A stretch of DNA of 64,000 nt, taken from the NCBI RefSeq assembly GCF_000174415.1, contig NZ_ACJM01000001.1, positions 62,001 to 126,000 of the forward strand, given 5' to 3'. Positions within the stretch are counted from its first letter, which is position 1. Each line of letters opens with the position of its first letter. This document shows, one piece after another, positions 51,057-60,750 of this stretch. The notes beneath the pieces are model-generated. The model was given only the letters and a program-made list of their open reading frames with translations, was not told where the DNA came from and ran no database searches. The DNA comes from Dethiobacter alkaliphilus AHT 1. GTDB lineage: Bacteria > Bacillota > Dethiobacteria > Dethiobacterales > Dethiobacteraceae. Both the position numbers and the translations under genes were made by a program.

Positions 51057-52247
51057 ATGACAAACAGAGAATACAATGTCCAAGGCCAGGCTGCGCCGGG
51101 TTTTGAGGAAGTAAAAGCCGAGTTTGCAAGGAATTTTTCGCAGCGAAAAGAGATTGGGGCTGCCTGTACAATTTTCTATCAGGGACAGAAGGTTTTTGAT
51201 TTCTGGGGAGGACTCAGAAAAGAAAAAGAACCTTGGGAGAAAGATACCCTAGCCCTGATTTTTTCTGCAACCAAGGGAACAGCCTCAATTGTACTGGCTA
51301 AGCTTCATTCCACCGGTTTACTGAACTACGAAGAGAAAATAGCTACATACTGGCCGGAATTTGCTCAAAACGGCAAAGAGCATATCACAGTAAGACAGCT
51401 TTTGTCTCATCAGGCCGGACTGGTAATGCTGGATGAAAAGCTAAACATTGCCGAACTGGATGACTTCGATAAGACGGCTGCAATAATTGCCCGCGCCAAG
51501 CCTATGTGGGAACCGGGCAAATATCAGGGATACCAGGCCACCACAATTGGCTTTTATTTAGGAGAGCTGGTTAGAAGAATTGATGAAAAGCACCGCAGCC
51601 TGGGTACATATTTCCATGAAGAAATAGCAAAACCATTAGGATTGGACTTTTATATTGGGTTGCCGGAGTGCATCTCAGAGGACAGAATGTCTGAAATAAT
51701 CATGGCTAATCCCTTGCTTGCGTTACTAAACATGGGGAAAATGCCTGCCGGTATCAGAAAAGTAATGCTTAATATCAATTCACCCTTTATTAAGTCCATG
51801 ACACTGGTTAAAGGTTATAACCCCAACAAAAGGGAAACCTGGCGGGTAGAACAGCCCTCAGGAAACGGAATCGGCACCGCACGCTCCACAGCATACTTAT
51901 ACAGTATTCTGGCAAACGGAGGGAAAGAGCTTAATCTTAGCCCCGCCACATTTCAAGCCTTAAACGCACCACCGGAAAAACCGGAAAAAGGGTGCCATGA
52001 CCAGGTGATGAATATTCAAACCCGCTATGGCCTGGGCTTTATGAAGCCGGACCCCATTTTTAGATTCTCAGATAACAGCAATGCCTTCGGCTTCCTGGGG
52101 GCCACCGGTTCCTTTGCTTTTGCCGACCCCCAATACAAAGTCGGTTACGCCTACTTCACACGCAAAATGGGCTATTACGGTGTAAACGACCCCAGGGAAA
52201 AAAGCGTGCGCCAGGCAATGTACCGATGCATCGCTAAACTGAGATAA
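51057..52247 (+). CDS. Serine hydrolase of the beta-lactamase / EstB family
   Basis: The 396-residue enzyme has the class C-type Ser-x-x-Lys in FSATKGTAS (about 71-74), followed by ITVRQLLSHQAGL, typical of penicillin-binding-protein-like esterases, and a Tyr-rich YQGYQATTIGFYLGEL segment in place of YxN. No signal peptide is visible, suggesting a cytoplasmic esterase rather than a resistance enzyme. AAGGAG lies before ATG 51057. It stands alone. Confidence 0.85.
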   Translation: MTNREYNVQGQAAPGFEEVKAEFARNFSQRKEIGAACTIFYQGQKVFDFWGGLRKEKEPWEKDTLALIFSATKGTASIVLAKLHSTGLLNYEEKIATYWPEFAQNGKEHITVRQLLSHQAGLVMLDEKLNIAELDDFDKTAAIIARAKPMWEPGKYQGYQATTIGFYLGELVRRIDEKHRSLGTYFHEEIAKPLGLDFYIGLPECISEDRMSEIIMANPLLALLNMGKMPAGIRKVMLNINSPFIKSMTLVKGYNPNKRETWRVEQPSGNGIGTARSTAYLYSILANGGKELNLSPATFQALNAPPEKPEKGCHDQVMNIQTRYGLGFMKPDPIFRFSDNSNAFGFLGATGSFAFADPQYKVGYAYFTRKMGYYGVNDPREKSVRQAMYRCIAKLR

Positions 52248-52254
52248 GGAGAGG

Positions 52255-52311
52255 ATGGGACAAGGGGACCCTCTGGCGAGGACAGGCAGGTCAACTGTCC
52301 CATTTTTTTTC
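52255..52311 (+). terminator. Terminator-like hairpin repeat after the serine hydrolase gene
   Basis: ATGGGACA (52255-52262) pairs with TGTCCCAT (52296-52303), then a T run. The loop contains GGACAGGCAGGTCAACTGTCC, related to the repeat at 14011. Confidence 0.65.
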
Positions 52312-52324
52312 GCTTTAATAAAAT

Positions 52325-52356
52325 AACTGCCGGTTAGTATTATTGAACCGGCAGTT
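52325..52356 (-). terminator. Terminator of the LCP gene
   Basis: AACTGCCGGTT/AACCGGCAGTT forms an 11-bp stem; read leftwards it is followed by ATTTTATT. Confidence 0.85.
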
Positions 52357-52377
52357 ATGGTTTGGAGTCAACAGGAC

Positions 52378-54243
52378 TTACTCTATTGGGATATCATTGA
52401 AAATGTAGTCACTTAACATTGTTGCACCTGCATCGCGATCAAATACGTAATAATAAACGCCGTTGATCATCTGCCCTTTACCCATGGAACGTGGTGGAAA
52501 CTGTTGTTGTTCTATCGTTCTGATATTATTCAGTACTGCTTTTCGCCCTAAATTCAGCATTTGATTGGAGGTTAAGTTTGTTCTCAAATGCGGAAACACC
52601 TGATTAACCATTCCCGGGTAAGACGTAACCGGAGTTCTTAAAGCAGATTCGATGGTAGATTCCATTACATCCCGTTGCCTTCTGGCTCTTTCAAAATCAG
52701 AATCAATTTTACGGATTCGTGAGAAACGCAGGGCTTGCTTCCCATTTAATACATGGGTCCCGCCGCCGCTGATCCCGGAAATTTCCCTTGCTTCCCGATC
52801 TGTAACCTCTACTTCTACTCCACCAACGGCATCGATTATGGCCGGCATGGATGTGAAGTTTAGCGAGATAAAATGACGGATATCTAAGTTAAAGTTTTGG
52901 TTTATTGTTTTGATTGCCAGTTCCGGACCCCCAAAGGCATGGGCATGGTTAATTTTGTCCAGTCTGCGCCCTGGAATATCTACATAAGAATCCCGCGGTA
53001 TGGAGGTTATTTTAATTTTGTCGTGTACTTCATCCAGGGTTAAAATCATGATAGCGTCACTTCGACCGACCATACCATCCGTTGAATCAATCCCAAAGAT
53101 GGCAATATTGGTAATCCCGGGAGCACCCGACTCTTCTCCGATGCCAAGAGACTCATCATCCTGAGCAATTTCTTCTCTCTCCATCTGAGCCAGGAAATAC
53201 ATGGCGCCGACGTAGGCTGTCAAAAGCAAAGCTATAATTACTCCAATAGCAATGAGAATAATACGTTTTTTTCGGTCTTTAGCAGATAGTGTTTTTCCTT
53301 TAACTTTTTCCGGTTTCCCGGCACTTGCTTTCTGTCGACGCTTATATAACAGAAAAGCTGACACCAGTATAGCAATTAATAAAGCCAAAACTAAGAAAAA
53401 GTTCAGCAGAGGGTTCCCAAAAATTCTGGAGAAAAAACCAGGAGATTCTTCTTCTTCGATACTTACTGTAAACTCCTCATAAAAACCGTTATATTTTACA
53501 GTGACCACTTGCTCTTCTACTGCTTCTTCACTGTTGAATCCTTCTACAGTTAACTCTTCCAAGGGGATTTCTTCTTCTTCACCGTTATCCAACTCTCTAA
53601 AAACTACCAACCCGTCCAGGTCCAATTCTTCGCCGACGAAATACACAGTTTTATAAGGCTCAGCAACGAGACTAATACCTACTGCGTTTACGGGCTCCGG
53701 CTCTTCCTCAGGTGTTTCCTCTCTGGGAGCAGGTTCCGGCTGCACAACGGGAGCTTCAGGTTCTGGCTCCGGTTCAGGTTCCGGTGCCTGTGAGCGGTAT
53801 ACGAAAGTAACTTCTCTTTGCTGTCCTGGCTCGGAAAGGGTTACGGATTGTTTTGCAGACCCGATAAGTTCGTAGCCGGAAAAGCTTTTTGCCTCAAAGC
53901 TATGGTTTCCAAGTTTATAATCGTTCTTACTGGGGTTGACAATGTTGTCCCCATTTTCATCAACAAAACGTACAGTAATTGTGCCTGTGGCAGGCTCTGG
54001 TTCAGGTTCAGGGTCAGGCTCCGGTTTCGGTTCAGGCTTAGGATCTGGTTCAGGATCTGGTTCAGGGTCAGGCTCAGGATCAGGTTGCGGGTTAGGCTCC
54101 TGCTCCGGATCCTCCTGTTCATTTTCTTCCATTTGTACCACATTCTCATTGTTTTCTTGTGCAAAAGCAGAAAAAGAAAACAGACTCATGATCATTCCCA
54201 GGATTAAAACTATGGTTAGTATCTTTTTAAAGTTATTATTCAT
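52378..54243 (-). CDS. LytR-CpsA-Psr family protein fused to a surface-protein-like region
   Basis: The 621-residue protein starts with a signal peptide (~1-28), then an acidic Pro-Glu-Pro-Asp repeat (~42-83), a MucBP-like domain ([15 protein letters not shown], ~86-150), a second Pro-Glu stretch and an Ig-like domain (~190-265). A membrane helix (~285-305), a Lys/Arg-rich stretch and another helix (~336-358) lead into the LCP catalytic domain ([52 protein letters not shown]). LCP enzymes attach teichoic acids or glycans to peptidoglycan; their usual form is only the last helix plus LCP domain. Confidence 0.88.
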   Translation of the reverse strand: MNNNFKKILTIVLILGMIMSLFSFSAFAQENNENVVQMEENEQEDPEQEPNPQPDPEPDPEPDPEPDPKPEPKPEPDPEPEPEPATGTITVRFVDENGDNIVNPSKNDYKLGNHSFEAKSFSGYELIGSAKQSVTLSEPGQQREVTFVYRSQAPEPEPEPEPEAPVVQPEPAPREETPEEEPEPVNAVGISLVAEPYKTVYFVGEELDLDGLVVFRELDNGEEEEIPLEELTVEGFNSEEAVEEQVVTVKYNGFYEEFTVSIEEEESPGFFSRIFGNPLLNFFLVLALLIAILVSAFLLYKRRQKASAGKPEKVKGKTLSAKDRKKRIILIAIGVIIALLLTAYVGAMYFLAQMEREEIAQDDESLGIGEESGAPGITNIAIFGIDSTDGMVGRSDAIMILTLDEVHDKIKITSIPRDSYVDIPGRRLDKINHAHAFGGPELAIKTINQNFNLDIRHFISLNFTSMPAIIDAVGGVEVEVTDREAREISGISGGGTHVLNGKQALRFSRIRKIDSDFERARRQRDVMESTIESALRTPVTSYPGMVNQVFPHLRTNLTSNQMLNLGRKAVLNNIRTIEQQQFPPRSMGKGQMINGVYYYVFDRDAGATMLSDYIFNDIPIE

Positions 54244-54433
54244 CTTTTTTCCTCACAATGAGTTAAATTTCGTTCAACTCTATTACAATACCATTAATTC
54301 GGCAATAAGGGTAGATGTTATTAAGTTAATTTAAAAATTTTGCAGTGATATAACTTGCTTAAAATGCATGCTTTTGTCCTGCATGCACAAATCGTGTATA
54401 CTTTAAAACAAATGACAAAAAAGAGGGATTTAG

Positions 54434-55801
54434 TTGAAGAAGAAACCACCTGTTAAGAAAGGCCAGCAGGTTGAGCTGGAGATACATAGTTTAAACCATG
54501 ACGGCGAAGGGGTAGGCCGTTATCAGGGCTTTACCATCTTTGTTCCTGATGCTGTTCCGGGGGATACGGTGAACGCAAAAGTTATTTCTGTTCAGAAAAG
54601 CTATGCACGTGCCCTGCTTCAGTCAGTCATAACAAGTTCACCAACAAGAATAGCACCTTCCTGTGAGCACGCAGCTCAATGTGGAGGGTGCCAATTACAA
54701 CATTTACAGTATGAAGAGCAGCTTAAATTAAAGCAGAACATAGTTAGCGATACGCTTAAACGCATAGGCGGCATAGACATTCCTGTTTTAGCCACCATGG
54801 GCATGCAGGATCCCTGGCGTTACCGCAATAAAGCACAGGTGCCCGTTGGCCTGGAGAATGGTACAGTCCGTGCCGGGTTTTATGAGAAACGCAGTCACAA
54901 TATCATTGATCTAAAGTGCTGTCACATTCAGCACCCGGCAAATGACAATGTGGTGCATACGGTACGTAATATCCTGCAGCAGCTATCTGTACCAGTCTAT
55001 CGGGAGAGGGAGCATAAAGGGCTTGTACGTCATATATTAGCCCGCACATCCTTTACTACAGAAGAGGTGCTGGTGGCTATTGTCACTAACGGTCGTCAGC
55101 TCCCCAAAAAACAAGAGGTAGTCCAACAACTAAAAGATTCCATCCCTAACCTTTGCGGCATAGTACAAAACATAAATACCCGCAAAGGCAACACTATTCT
55201 AGGTAACGAAGAGCTCACCCTCTTGGGACGCCCCTGGCTACGTGAAAAACTGGGAAATCTGCATTTCCATGTCTCAGCACGTTCATTCTTTCAGGTAAAT
55301 CCCCTCCAAACAGAGGTTCTCTATAACAAGGCTTTGGAATATGCAAATCTCAGCGGCACTGAAACAGTTTTTGACCTGTACTGCGGTATAGGAACCATCT
55401 CTTTGTTTTTAGCCCGTAAAGCAGCCAAAGTAGTAGGTGTAGAATCGGTAGAAGCAGCAGTTCACGATGCCCGGGAAAATGCCAACGTGAACAATATTAA
55501 AAATGCCGAATTCCATACCGGCACCGCAGAAACCGTGGTTCCCAGGCTGTTTAAACAAGGCTATCATGCCGATGTGGTGGTGGTAGATCCACCGCGCAAA
55601 GGCTGTGATGAAAAACTACTGGCAACCATAGCCGCTATGCGTCCCCAGCGTATAGTCTATGTCTCCTGTAACCCGGCAACATTAGCACGTGACCTAAAAT
55701 ACCTACAGCAAAACGGCTATAATCCTATAGAAGCCCAACCGGTAGACATGTTCCCTCATACGAGCCATGTTGAGACAGTGGTGCTGCTAGAGAGGAAGTA
55801 G
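54434..55801 (+). CDS. rlmD: 23S rRNA (uracil-5-)-methyltransferase RlmD/RlmCD-like
   Basis: The 455-residue enzyme has an N-terminal TRAM domain (GQQVELEIHSLNHDGEGVGR), an iron-sulfur cluster motif CEHAAQCGGC with a later Cys (DLKCC), a SAM-binding segment VFDLYCGIGTISLFLARKA and the catalytic Cys in YVSCNPATLARDLKYL. These define the TrmA/RumA family; which uridine of rRNA or tRNA is modified cannot be told. TTG 54434 follows GAGGGA. Confidence 0.9.
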   Translation: MKKKPPVKKGQQVELEIHSLNHDGEGVGRYQGFTIFVPDAVPGDTVNAKVISVQKSYARALLQSVITSSPTRIAPSCEHAAQCGGCQLQHLQYEEQLKLKQNIVSDTLKRIGGIDIPVLATMGMQDPWRYRNKAQVPVGLENGTVRAGFYEKRSHNIIDLKCCHIQHPANDNVVHTVRNILQQLSVPVYREREHKGLVRHILARTSFTTEEVLVAIVTNGRQLPKKQEVVQQLKDSIPNLCGIVQNINTRKGNTILGNEELTLLGRPWLREKLGNLHFHVSARSFFQVNPLQTEVLYNKALEYANLSGTETVFDLYCGIGTISLFLARKAAKVVGVESVEAAVHDARENANVNNIKNAEFHTGTAETVVPRLFKQGYHADVVVVDPPRKGCDEKLLATIAAMRPQRIVYVSCNPATLARDLKYLQQNGYNPIEAQPVDMFPHTSHVETVVLLERK

Positions 55802-55808
55802 CAAATAC

Positions 55809-55839
55809 GTAGCAACTTTAGGTGCTACTATACTTTTTA
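55809..55839 (+). terminator. Weak terminator after rlmD
   Basis: GTAGCA/TGCTAC with a 5-8 base loop is followed by TATACTTTTT. Confidence 0.5.
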
Positions 55840-55848
55840 AAATATAAT

Positions 55849-55877
55849 TTGCTATATCCCAGCAACTGTGATATAGT
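55849..55877 (+). promoter_or_regulatory. Promoter of the cold-shock gene
   Basis: TTGCTA (55849-55854), 17 bases and TATAGT (55872-55877) would give a leader of about 110 bases, normal for cold-shock mRNAs whose leader folds with temperature. Confidence 0.6.
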
Positions 55878-55996
55878 TGTAAAGATGTTAAAAGTTAAAA
55901 ACACAAATCTATTTTGAGACCTCTTTTACTTATTATTGGTCAAGGTTTTTGGTTTTAAGCTTTTTGATCAATTCAAAGAAGAGGAGGGGTTTCAAC

Positions 55997-56194
55997 ATGA
56001 CAGGTAAAGTAAAATGGTTCAATTCGGATAAAGGTTTCGGTTTTATCGAAACTAGCGAAGGTAACGATGTATTCGTTCACTTTTCCGCTATCCAAGCCGA
56101 AGGTTTTAAAAACCTTGAAGAAGGTCAAGACGTATCTTTTGACGTAGTCGAAGGTAATCGTGGTCCTCAAGCCGCTAATGTTGTAGGTAGATAA
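55997..56194 (+). CDS. Cold-shock protein (CspA family)
   Basis: The 65-residue RNA chaperone starts [20 protein letters not shown] and contains RNP1 (KGFGFI) and RNP2 (VFVHF), ending [19 protein letters not shown] precedes ATG 55997. It acts in the cytoplasm by melting mRNA structure. Its long leader and own terminator indicate a monocistronic unit. Confidence 0.96.
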   Translation: MTGKVKWFNSDKGFGFIETSEGNDVFVHFSAIQAEGFKNLEEGQDVSFDVVEGNRGPQAANVVGR

Positions 56195-56210
56195 TATTTT
56201 AATGATCAAA

Positions 56211-56243
56211 AAAGGCAATTCCTAACCGGAACTGCCTTTTTTT
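56211..56243 (+). terminator. Terminator after the cold-shock gene
   Basis: AAAGGCAATTCC pairs with GGAACTGCCTTT (one mismatch), then a T run. Confidence 0.85.
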
Positions 56244-56321
56244 ATTACAAAAGTAAAATCTTAATTTTTATAACTGTACTGAAAAACGCTTAAGGCGTTT
56301 TGATTGTTGCCATTTTGAACA

Positions 56322-56816
56322 TTATTTTAACTGTAACAGGTCTGACCATTCTCCTGTTTCAACATTGCGCAGCAATAGCCAGATGTGGTGAAAGTTATAG
56401 GTGTTGTCGGTGTTAATGTGGACACTGTTTTTGATGAAGTGATGTATAGCAAAAGCAGGGGAGGCACATCTGATTAGTAAATCTATTCTTCCCTGGTAGT
56501 CGTACTTTTTCCCCACTTTGTTGGCTATTAAGTCATTTAGCGTATCAATCATTGTGCTGACGAATTGAATTTCGTCAGGTACATGGTCTAATTTTCCTAA
56601 AAGCAGCCGGGCTTCGTGCTCATCGTAAAAGAGATGTGTTACTTCGACGGCAATTTCTTCTTCATGCCCAGTCAGGATAAAGTCCGGTTTGCTGATTCCA
56701 TCCTCACCATAGTGTTTCTTTACATGGTATTGAATACCGCAGAGCTTCTTTATGTTCTTAATGAACCAATGAATTGCGGCCTCTTCCAATAGTTTTTTCT
56801 CATCGTTTAGTGCCAT
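56322..56816 (-). CDS. Hypothetical protein with PD-(D/E)xK-like motif
   Basis: The 164-residue soluble protein starts MALNDEKKLLEEAAIHWFIK with AAGGAG before ATG 56816. The stretch KPDFILTGHEEEIAVEVTHLF has the Pro-Asp and Glu-x-(Thr) spacing of PD-(D/E)xK nucleases, with Thr in the usual Lys place. I do not recognise a family. It diverges from the nuclease-like gene at 57173. Confidence 0.5.
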   Translation of the reverse strand: MALNDEKKLLEEAAIHWFIKNIKKLCGIQYHVKKHYGEDGISKPDFILTGHEEEIAVEVTHLFYDEHEARLLLGKLDHVPDEIQFVSTMIDTLNDLIANKVGKKYDYQGRIDLLIRCASPAFAIHHFIKNSVHINTDNTYNFHHIWLLLRNVETGEWSDLLQLK

Positions 56817-57099
56817 TAGAAAACTCCTTAACAGCATAAAGAGCTGATCTTCTTATAGATATGATTATTATATCACTGATTGTCAAAATGGCGAGGGAGA
56901 TCTCGTTGTGATGGACATAGCGACGTTTACCCGCCGAGAAAAATTACTCAAACAGTCCCAGGATTCAACTAATCCTACCACTAGATAATATACGGTTAAA
57001 AGACCAATAAAAGCAAAAAAAACCCATAAAAACGGGCTTTAATAGTATCTGATTTCATGTAGGCTTTAACCCCCTAATGCCTTTTTAGCAACAATTCTT

Positions 57100-57128
57100 T
57101 TGACAATTCTCCAGCATTTATATACTAT
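57100..57128 (+). promoter_or_regulatory. Promoter of the nuclease-like gene
   Basis: TTGACA (57100-57105), 17 bases, TACTAT (57123-57128). The rest of 56817-57099 is AT-rich with one weak hairpin near 57019-57043 and no frame. Confidence 0.65.
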
Positions 57129-57172
57129 AAAGCTATGGAGCTACTACTTTGTGTAGTTTAGGGGAGGTCAGG

Positions 57173-58429
57173 ATGTCTGTAGAACAGTTAGAGGCACTAA
57201 TCCATAGATATAAATGCGATTCTGAGTCAGTTTATAATACCTGGTTTATTTATAACGAGGCGAGGACAAAAGCATTCAGGACAATTCGCCGTGGTGTAAT
57301 GAATGTTGTTGAAACTATCAAACAAGGAACTTTTGGCAACGATTTTAAAGGGTCTCCTTTAGAGTTTGTTTTGAATTGTATTACTGAACAGAAACAGGTT
57401 TTTCAAGGAGCTGCCCATCCATTTTACTGGAAGCCAAAACTTCGCATTCCTGATATTTATGAAAATGAAGAAAATCAGCATATTTTTGCCGAGTTTCTTG
57501 AAGCCGCGTTATCTGCTACAACGGCAGATAAACTAGTAAAGAATATTGTGGAACTTGACCGGTGCAACATTAAAGGCCTGGGTCCTGCTGTCGCCAATAT
57601 TCTTTATTTTTTACATCCGACTTTAATGCCGCCTTTTAATACAGCTATGGTGAATGGTTTTAACGCTTTATTTAATGATAAGAAAAAGCTGGGGTCGTGG
57701 AAAGAGTATCTAGCTATGCGGGAGACAATTATATCAGTTAATGAAAAGGTTAAGCCTTACCTTTCAAAAGACTTAGGTGCATTTTCCGGATTTTTGTTTG
57801 ATGTAGGTGTTGGTAAAATTGCATTGGATCAAACCTGGGAGAATGCTCTGGCCTTTGAAACAAACAAGCTTGAAAAAGCTTTGAAAAAGCGCCATGATGA
57901 AATTTCTCAGGAAGTTGATGAAGAAAACGAGCACTTGCGTATGCAGTTTGTTTTGTCGGAAATAGGCCATGCTTTGGGTTACGATGTTTTCATTGCCGCT
58001 AACGACAGAACAAGGTCACTTAATGGCAAAAGGCTGCAATTTTCCACCCTTCCCAAGCTTCCTCCATTAAACCTGCCCCCCGAAGTGTTAAAGGCAGTTT
58101 CCCTGATTGACGTAATTTGGCTTAACAAAGAATCCCGCAATATAGAATGTGCATTTGAAGTCGAGAAGAGCACGTCAATCTATTCAGGCATTCTCCGGCT
58201 CTTTGATTTAGCGTCCTCTTTGAATGACAGGCAGTATAACTTTTTTCTTGTAGCACCGGATACAAGGGAAAAAGAGATAATTGCACAACTTAAGCGCCCT
58301 TCGTTTGCAGGCATTAACTGTATGTCATTGCACTATTTGTTATTCTCAGATGTCTATAAGCACTGTGAGGGTATTTGCAAATTCGGAGAGGACTATAGAG
58401 TTTTATTTAAACTTTCAAGGTCTGTTTAA
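57173..58429 (+). CDS. Hypothetical protein with C-terminal PD-(D/E)xK nuclease-like domain
   Basis: The 418-residue protein has a helical N-terminal half (a helix-hairpin-like [16 protein letters not shown] near 140-155) and a C-terminal domain where [32 protein letters not shown] gives the Asp and Glu-x-Glu-Lys pattern of type II restriction-like nucleases. GGGGAGG lies five bases before ATG 57173. No methyltransferase lies nearby, so this is not an ordinary restriction system. The codon use is AT-rich like its neighbour on the left. Confidence 0.6.
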   Translation: MSVEQLEALIHRYKCDSESVYNTWFIYNEARTKAFRTIRRGVMNVVETIKQGTFGNDFKGSPLEFVLNCITEQKQVFQGAAHPFYWKPKLRIPDIYENEENQHIFAEFLEAALSATTADKLVKNIVELDRCNIKGLGPAVANILYFLHPTLMPPFNTAMVNGFNALFNDKKKLGSWKEYLAMRETIISVNEKVKPYLSKDLGAFSGFLFDVGVGKIALDQTWENALAFETNKLEKALKKRHDEISQEVDEENEHLRMQFVLSEIGHALGYDVFIAANDRTRSLNGKRLQFSTLPKLPPLNLPPEVLKAVSLIDVIWLNKESRNIECAFEVEKSTSIYSGILRLFDLASSLNDRQYNFFLVAPDTREKEIIAQLKRPSFAGINCMSLHYLLFSDVYKHCEGICKFGEDYRVLFKLSRSV

Positions 58430-58520
58430 ATAACTTGAGTGCAACTTAACACTGACATAATTGCTGGAATTACCGGGCCACTATTTATTTGAGTACAAAA
58501 AAGTAATCACCGCAAAGTTT

Positions 58521-58559
58521 AACACCACCAAATTAATGAGCTTGGTGGTGTTTTTTTCT
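58521..58559 (+). terminator. Terminator after the nuclease-like gene
   Basis: AACACCACCAA/TTGGTGGTGTT forms an 11-bp stem followed by seven T. Confidence 0.9.
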
Positions 58560-58728
58560 TGTACAGATGTTCATTTGTGCGTAGCACGCAATATAAATAA
58601 TCTACCGCCATCTTTTACATAGTTTGAAGGGATTAGGCATGAATGGAAGAGCAGTACATGTTCCCCTGGACGATAAGTTCAGGGGGATTTTGCTTTCCAG
58701 TTACATCAACTAAAGTCCTGAACGCAGT

Positions 58729-58996
58729 ATGGAGTGTTTTTCTCCATTTTGGTGCCCAACAATGGAACCGTTTAATGCAAAATATCACCCATTGAACCTA
58801 AGATCTACTCCACTCAGGGTAAACTTGTAGAGCCAAGACAGAATTGCTGCCATAATGGAAGTAAGAAAACGAAATGAGGTGCCTATTATGGAACAGATTC
58901 TCTGCCTAGCCTTTTGTTGTGTCTATAATACGAAAAGATTGGATTAATAATTTCCAGGAAGAAAGTGAAGCCTTAATACCTGGGATTAGGGCTCCT
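58729..58996 (+). pseudogene. Internally deleted copy of the ABC exporter operon
   Basis: The leader 58754-58887 matches 61840-61973 with no net length difference. It leads to ATGGAACAG (like the ATPase start at 61974) but the frame passes at once into CTAGCCTTTTGTTGTGTCTA (the last codons of the permease at 63497-63535) and stops at 58945-58947. The following hairpin (58967-58995) matches the terminator at 63545. About 1.5 kb is missing. The remnant frame would encode 19 residues. Confidence 0.88.
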
Positions 58997-59045
58997 TTCA
59001 TAAGGACCTGGCACCAGTACAGCAATTTACGAGGAGGAATAAAAA

Positions 59046-59660
59046 ATGGGGGAAAAGAAATACATGGAAAGTATTCGGGACAGACAAGGGACGTTAGTGA
59101 TAATATTTATTAATTTGGTGTTTTTCATTGCTATAAACACAGTTCCAAACATTGGGGATAAATTATTTCTGGATCCACAGGTTTCTATGATACTAGAAAG
59201 GCCCTGGACCTTGGTGACGGTGTTTTTCTCACACGAAATTCATATTCATTTTCTTGGCAACATGGGACTGTTATATTTCTTTGGTTCGGAATTAGAGAAA
59301 ATTACTACCCCTAAAACCATCTTTCTAATATACTTAATTGCTGGCTTTATTGGCAGTCTGGCAATTATTCCGGTTGCTTATCTCATAGAGTGGAATGATA
59401 CTGTAGTCGGAGCCTCAGCAGCAGTTTGGGGTATAGTCGCAACATTTGCAGCGATGCGTCCGAATGTCAGTATTTTGGGCGGAAAAGCAAAGCATTGGGC
59501 AGTAACATTGTTTATTATGAATGCGGTTTTGGCCATTATAAACCCTCAGAACTTAGGGGTTGGCTCCGGCGCCCATGCCATGGGAATTATAGTGGGAGTG
59601 ATGATAGGCTATTGTCTCAAAAACAAACAGACACAAAATAGTTATGAAGACAGGAGATGA
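59046..59660 (+). CDS. Rhomboid-family intramembrane serine protease
   Basis: The 204-residue membrane protein has six predicted helices. The family features are HIHFLGNMGLLYFFG, the catalytic Ser in VGASAAVWG (about 123) and the His in SGAHAMGI (about 177). The last residue of the usual GxSG is Ala, a variant seen in active members. GAGGAGG precedes ATG 59046. It probably cleaves membrane-bound substrates. It overlaps or abuts the next gene, indicating co-expression. Confidence 0.85.
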   Translation: MGEKKYMESIRDRQGTLVIIFINLVFFIAINTVPNIGDKLFLDPQVSMILERPWTLVTVFFSHEIHIHFLGNMGLLYFFGSELEKITTPKTIFLIYLIAGFIGSLAIIPVAYLIEWNDTVVGASAAVWGIVATFAAMRPNVSILGGKAKHWAVTLFIMNAVLAIINPQNLGVGSGAHAMGIIVGVMIGYCLKNKQTQNSYEDRR

Positions 59661-59667
59661 TATATCG

Positions 59668-60438
59668 ATGCAAAGATTGTTTGAAAAGGAGAGAGCCAGA
59701 GAAATAAATAGATATTCAAACATCACAAGCTCCGAGATTTTTTCGGAGAGTGATATTGCCTCTCTTCCTGAACCGGTTCAAAAATACTTCAAAGTTTGTG
59801 GTTATATTGGAAAACCCAAGATATTCAATGCCGATGTAATTTGGAAAGAAAGTTTTATAAAACTGTCACCGGAAAAAGGCTGGACAAAATTAGAAACGAA
59901 ACAATTTAACTCAGTAATTGAACCTGTAAGAATAGCTTATATGAAAGCTTTATCAATGCCGCTGCAAGTTAGAGATATATATCGAAAAGGACAGGGACAA
60001 GTGTATGGTAAGCTGTTTAACCTTATTCCTGTTGTGAACGCCAAAGGAAAAGAGACAAGCCAGTCAGCTTTGATTACATTATTTTCTGAAATTCTATTTA
60101 TCCCCAGTTATAGTTTGCAGAATTATATAAAGTGGAAACCAATAGATTCTTTAACCGCCAAAGCCAGATTTATTCATAAGGATATAGATGTTACCGGCAC
60201 TTTTTATTTTGACGAAGAAGGTAAGTTTATTCGCTTTGAAACAAATGACCGGTTTTATAATGAAAAAGGCGGAAAGTTCGTGAAAAAAAGATTTTCAGCA
60301 GTTGCTGATAATTACAAAGAGAAAGATGGATTGAAGATTCCAAGCAAGGTTAGAATTATATGGCATCTAGAAAATGGAGATTATGAATATTTTAAGGGAG
60401 AAATAGACGATATCATTTATAACGTCAGATTCCCTTGA
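59668..60438 (+). CDS. DUF6544/DUF6920-like protein
   Basis: The 256-residue protein contains LPEPVQKYFKVCGYIGKPK and then a WKESFIKL and WKPIDSLTAKARFIHKDIDV layout typical of this family of beta-rich proteins of unknown role. ATG 59668 has GGAG 11 bases upstream; the in-frame ATG 59644 inside the rhomboid gene has none but is possible through coupling. No signal peptide is seen in this version. Confidence 0.75.
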   Translation: MQRLFEKERAREINRYSNITSSEIFSESDIASLPEPVQKYFKVCGYIGKPKIFNADVIWKESFIKLSPEKGWTKLETKQFNSVIEPVRIAYMKALSMPLQVRDIYRKGQGQVYGKLFNLIPVVNAKGKETSQSALITLFSEILFIPSYSLQNYIKWKPIDSLTAKARFIHKDIDVTGTFYFDEEGKFIRFETNDRFYNEKGGKFVKKRFSAVADNYKEKDGLKIPSKVRIIWHLENGDYEYFKGEIDDIIYNVRFP

Positions 60439-60475
60439 ATCGCAGATCTTTTTATTCCAAATTTAAAGATATCTA

Positions 60476-60519
60476 ACCGCAGAAAATGCCTGGAGCTACG
60501 GGCTATTATGCGGTTTTTT
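60476..60519 (+). terminator. Terminator after the DUF6544-like gene
   Basis: AACCGCA pairs with TGCGGTT across a 26-base loop, followed by TTTTTT. Confidence 0.6.
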
Positions 60520-60750
60520 TATTAGTAACATGGCTATCTTTCTTGTATTTTGAAGTGTTGCTGTGATTGGTCAGTATTGGCTAGTCATCAAAGCTACATA
60601 ATCAGATGATGAGTTTAACCCAGGAGCGTATTGTCCAATTCGCAGGCTTGTGATAAAGTTATCAGGGGTTCGAGTACTGAGCATCTGTAGAATAGTCTCA
60701 ATAGCCAGGCACCACTACTGATGTGCATCTTATAGTTCGGGGGGAATACC
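60520..60750 (+). other. Intergenic region before the ABC-LytTR gene
   Basis: TTGTCC near 60630, 17 bases and TAAAGT form a weak promoter candidate. I see no frame, RNA gene or repeat otherwise. Confidence 0.35.

Noticed and set aside
53818-54334. Rightward frames with Gly-Ser or Arg-Phe repeats
   Set aside because: They are antisense shadows of the Pro-Glu-Pro-Asp repeat of the LCP protein.
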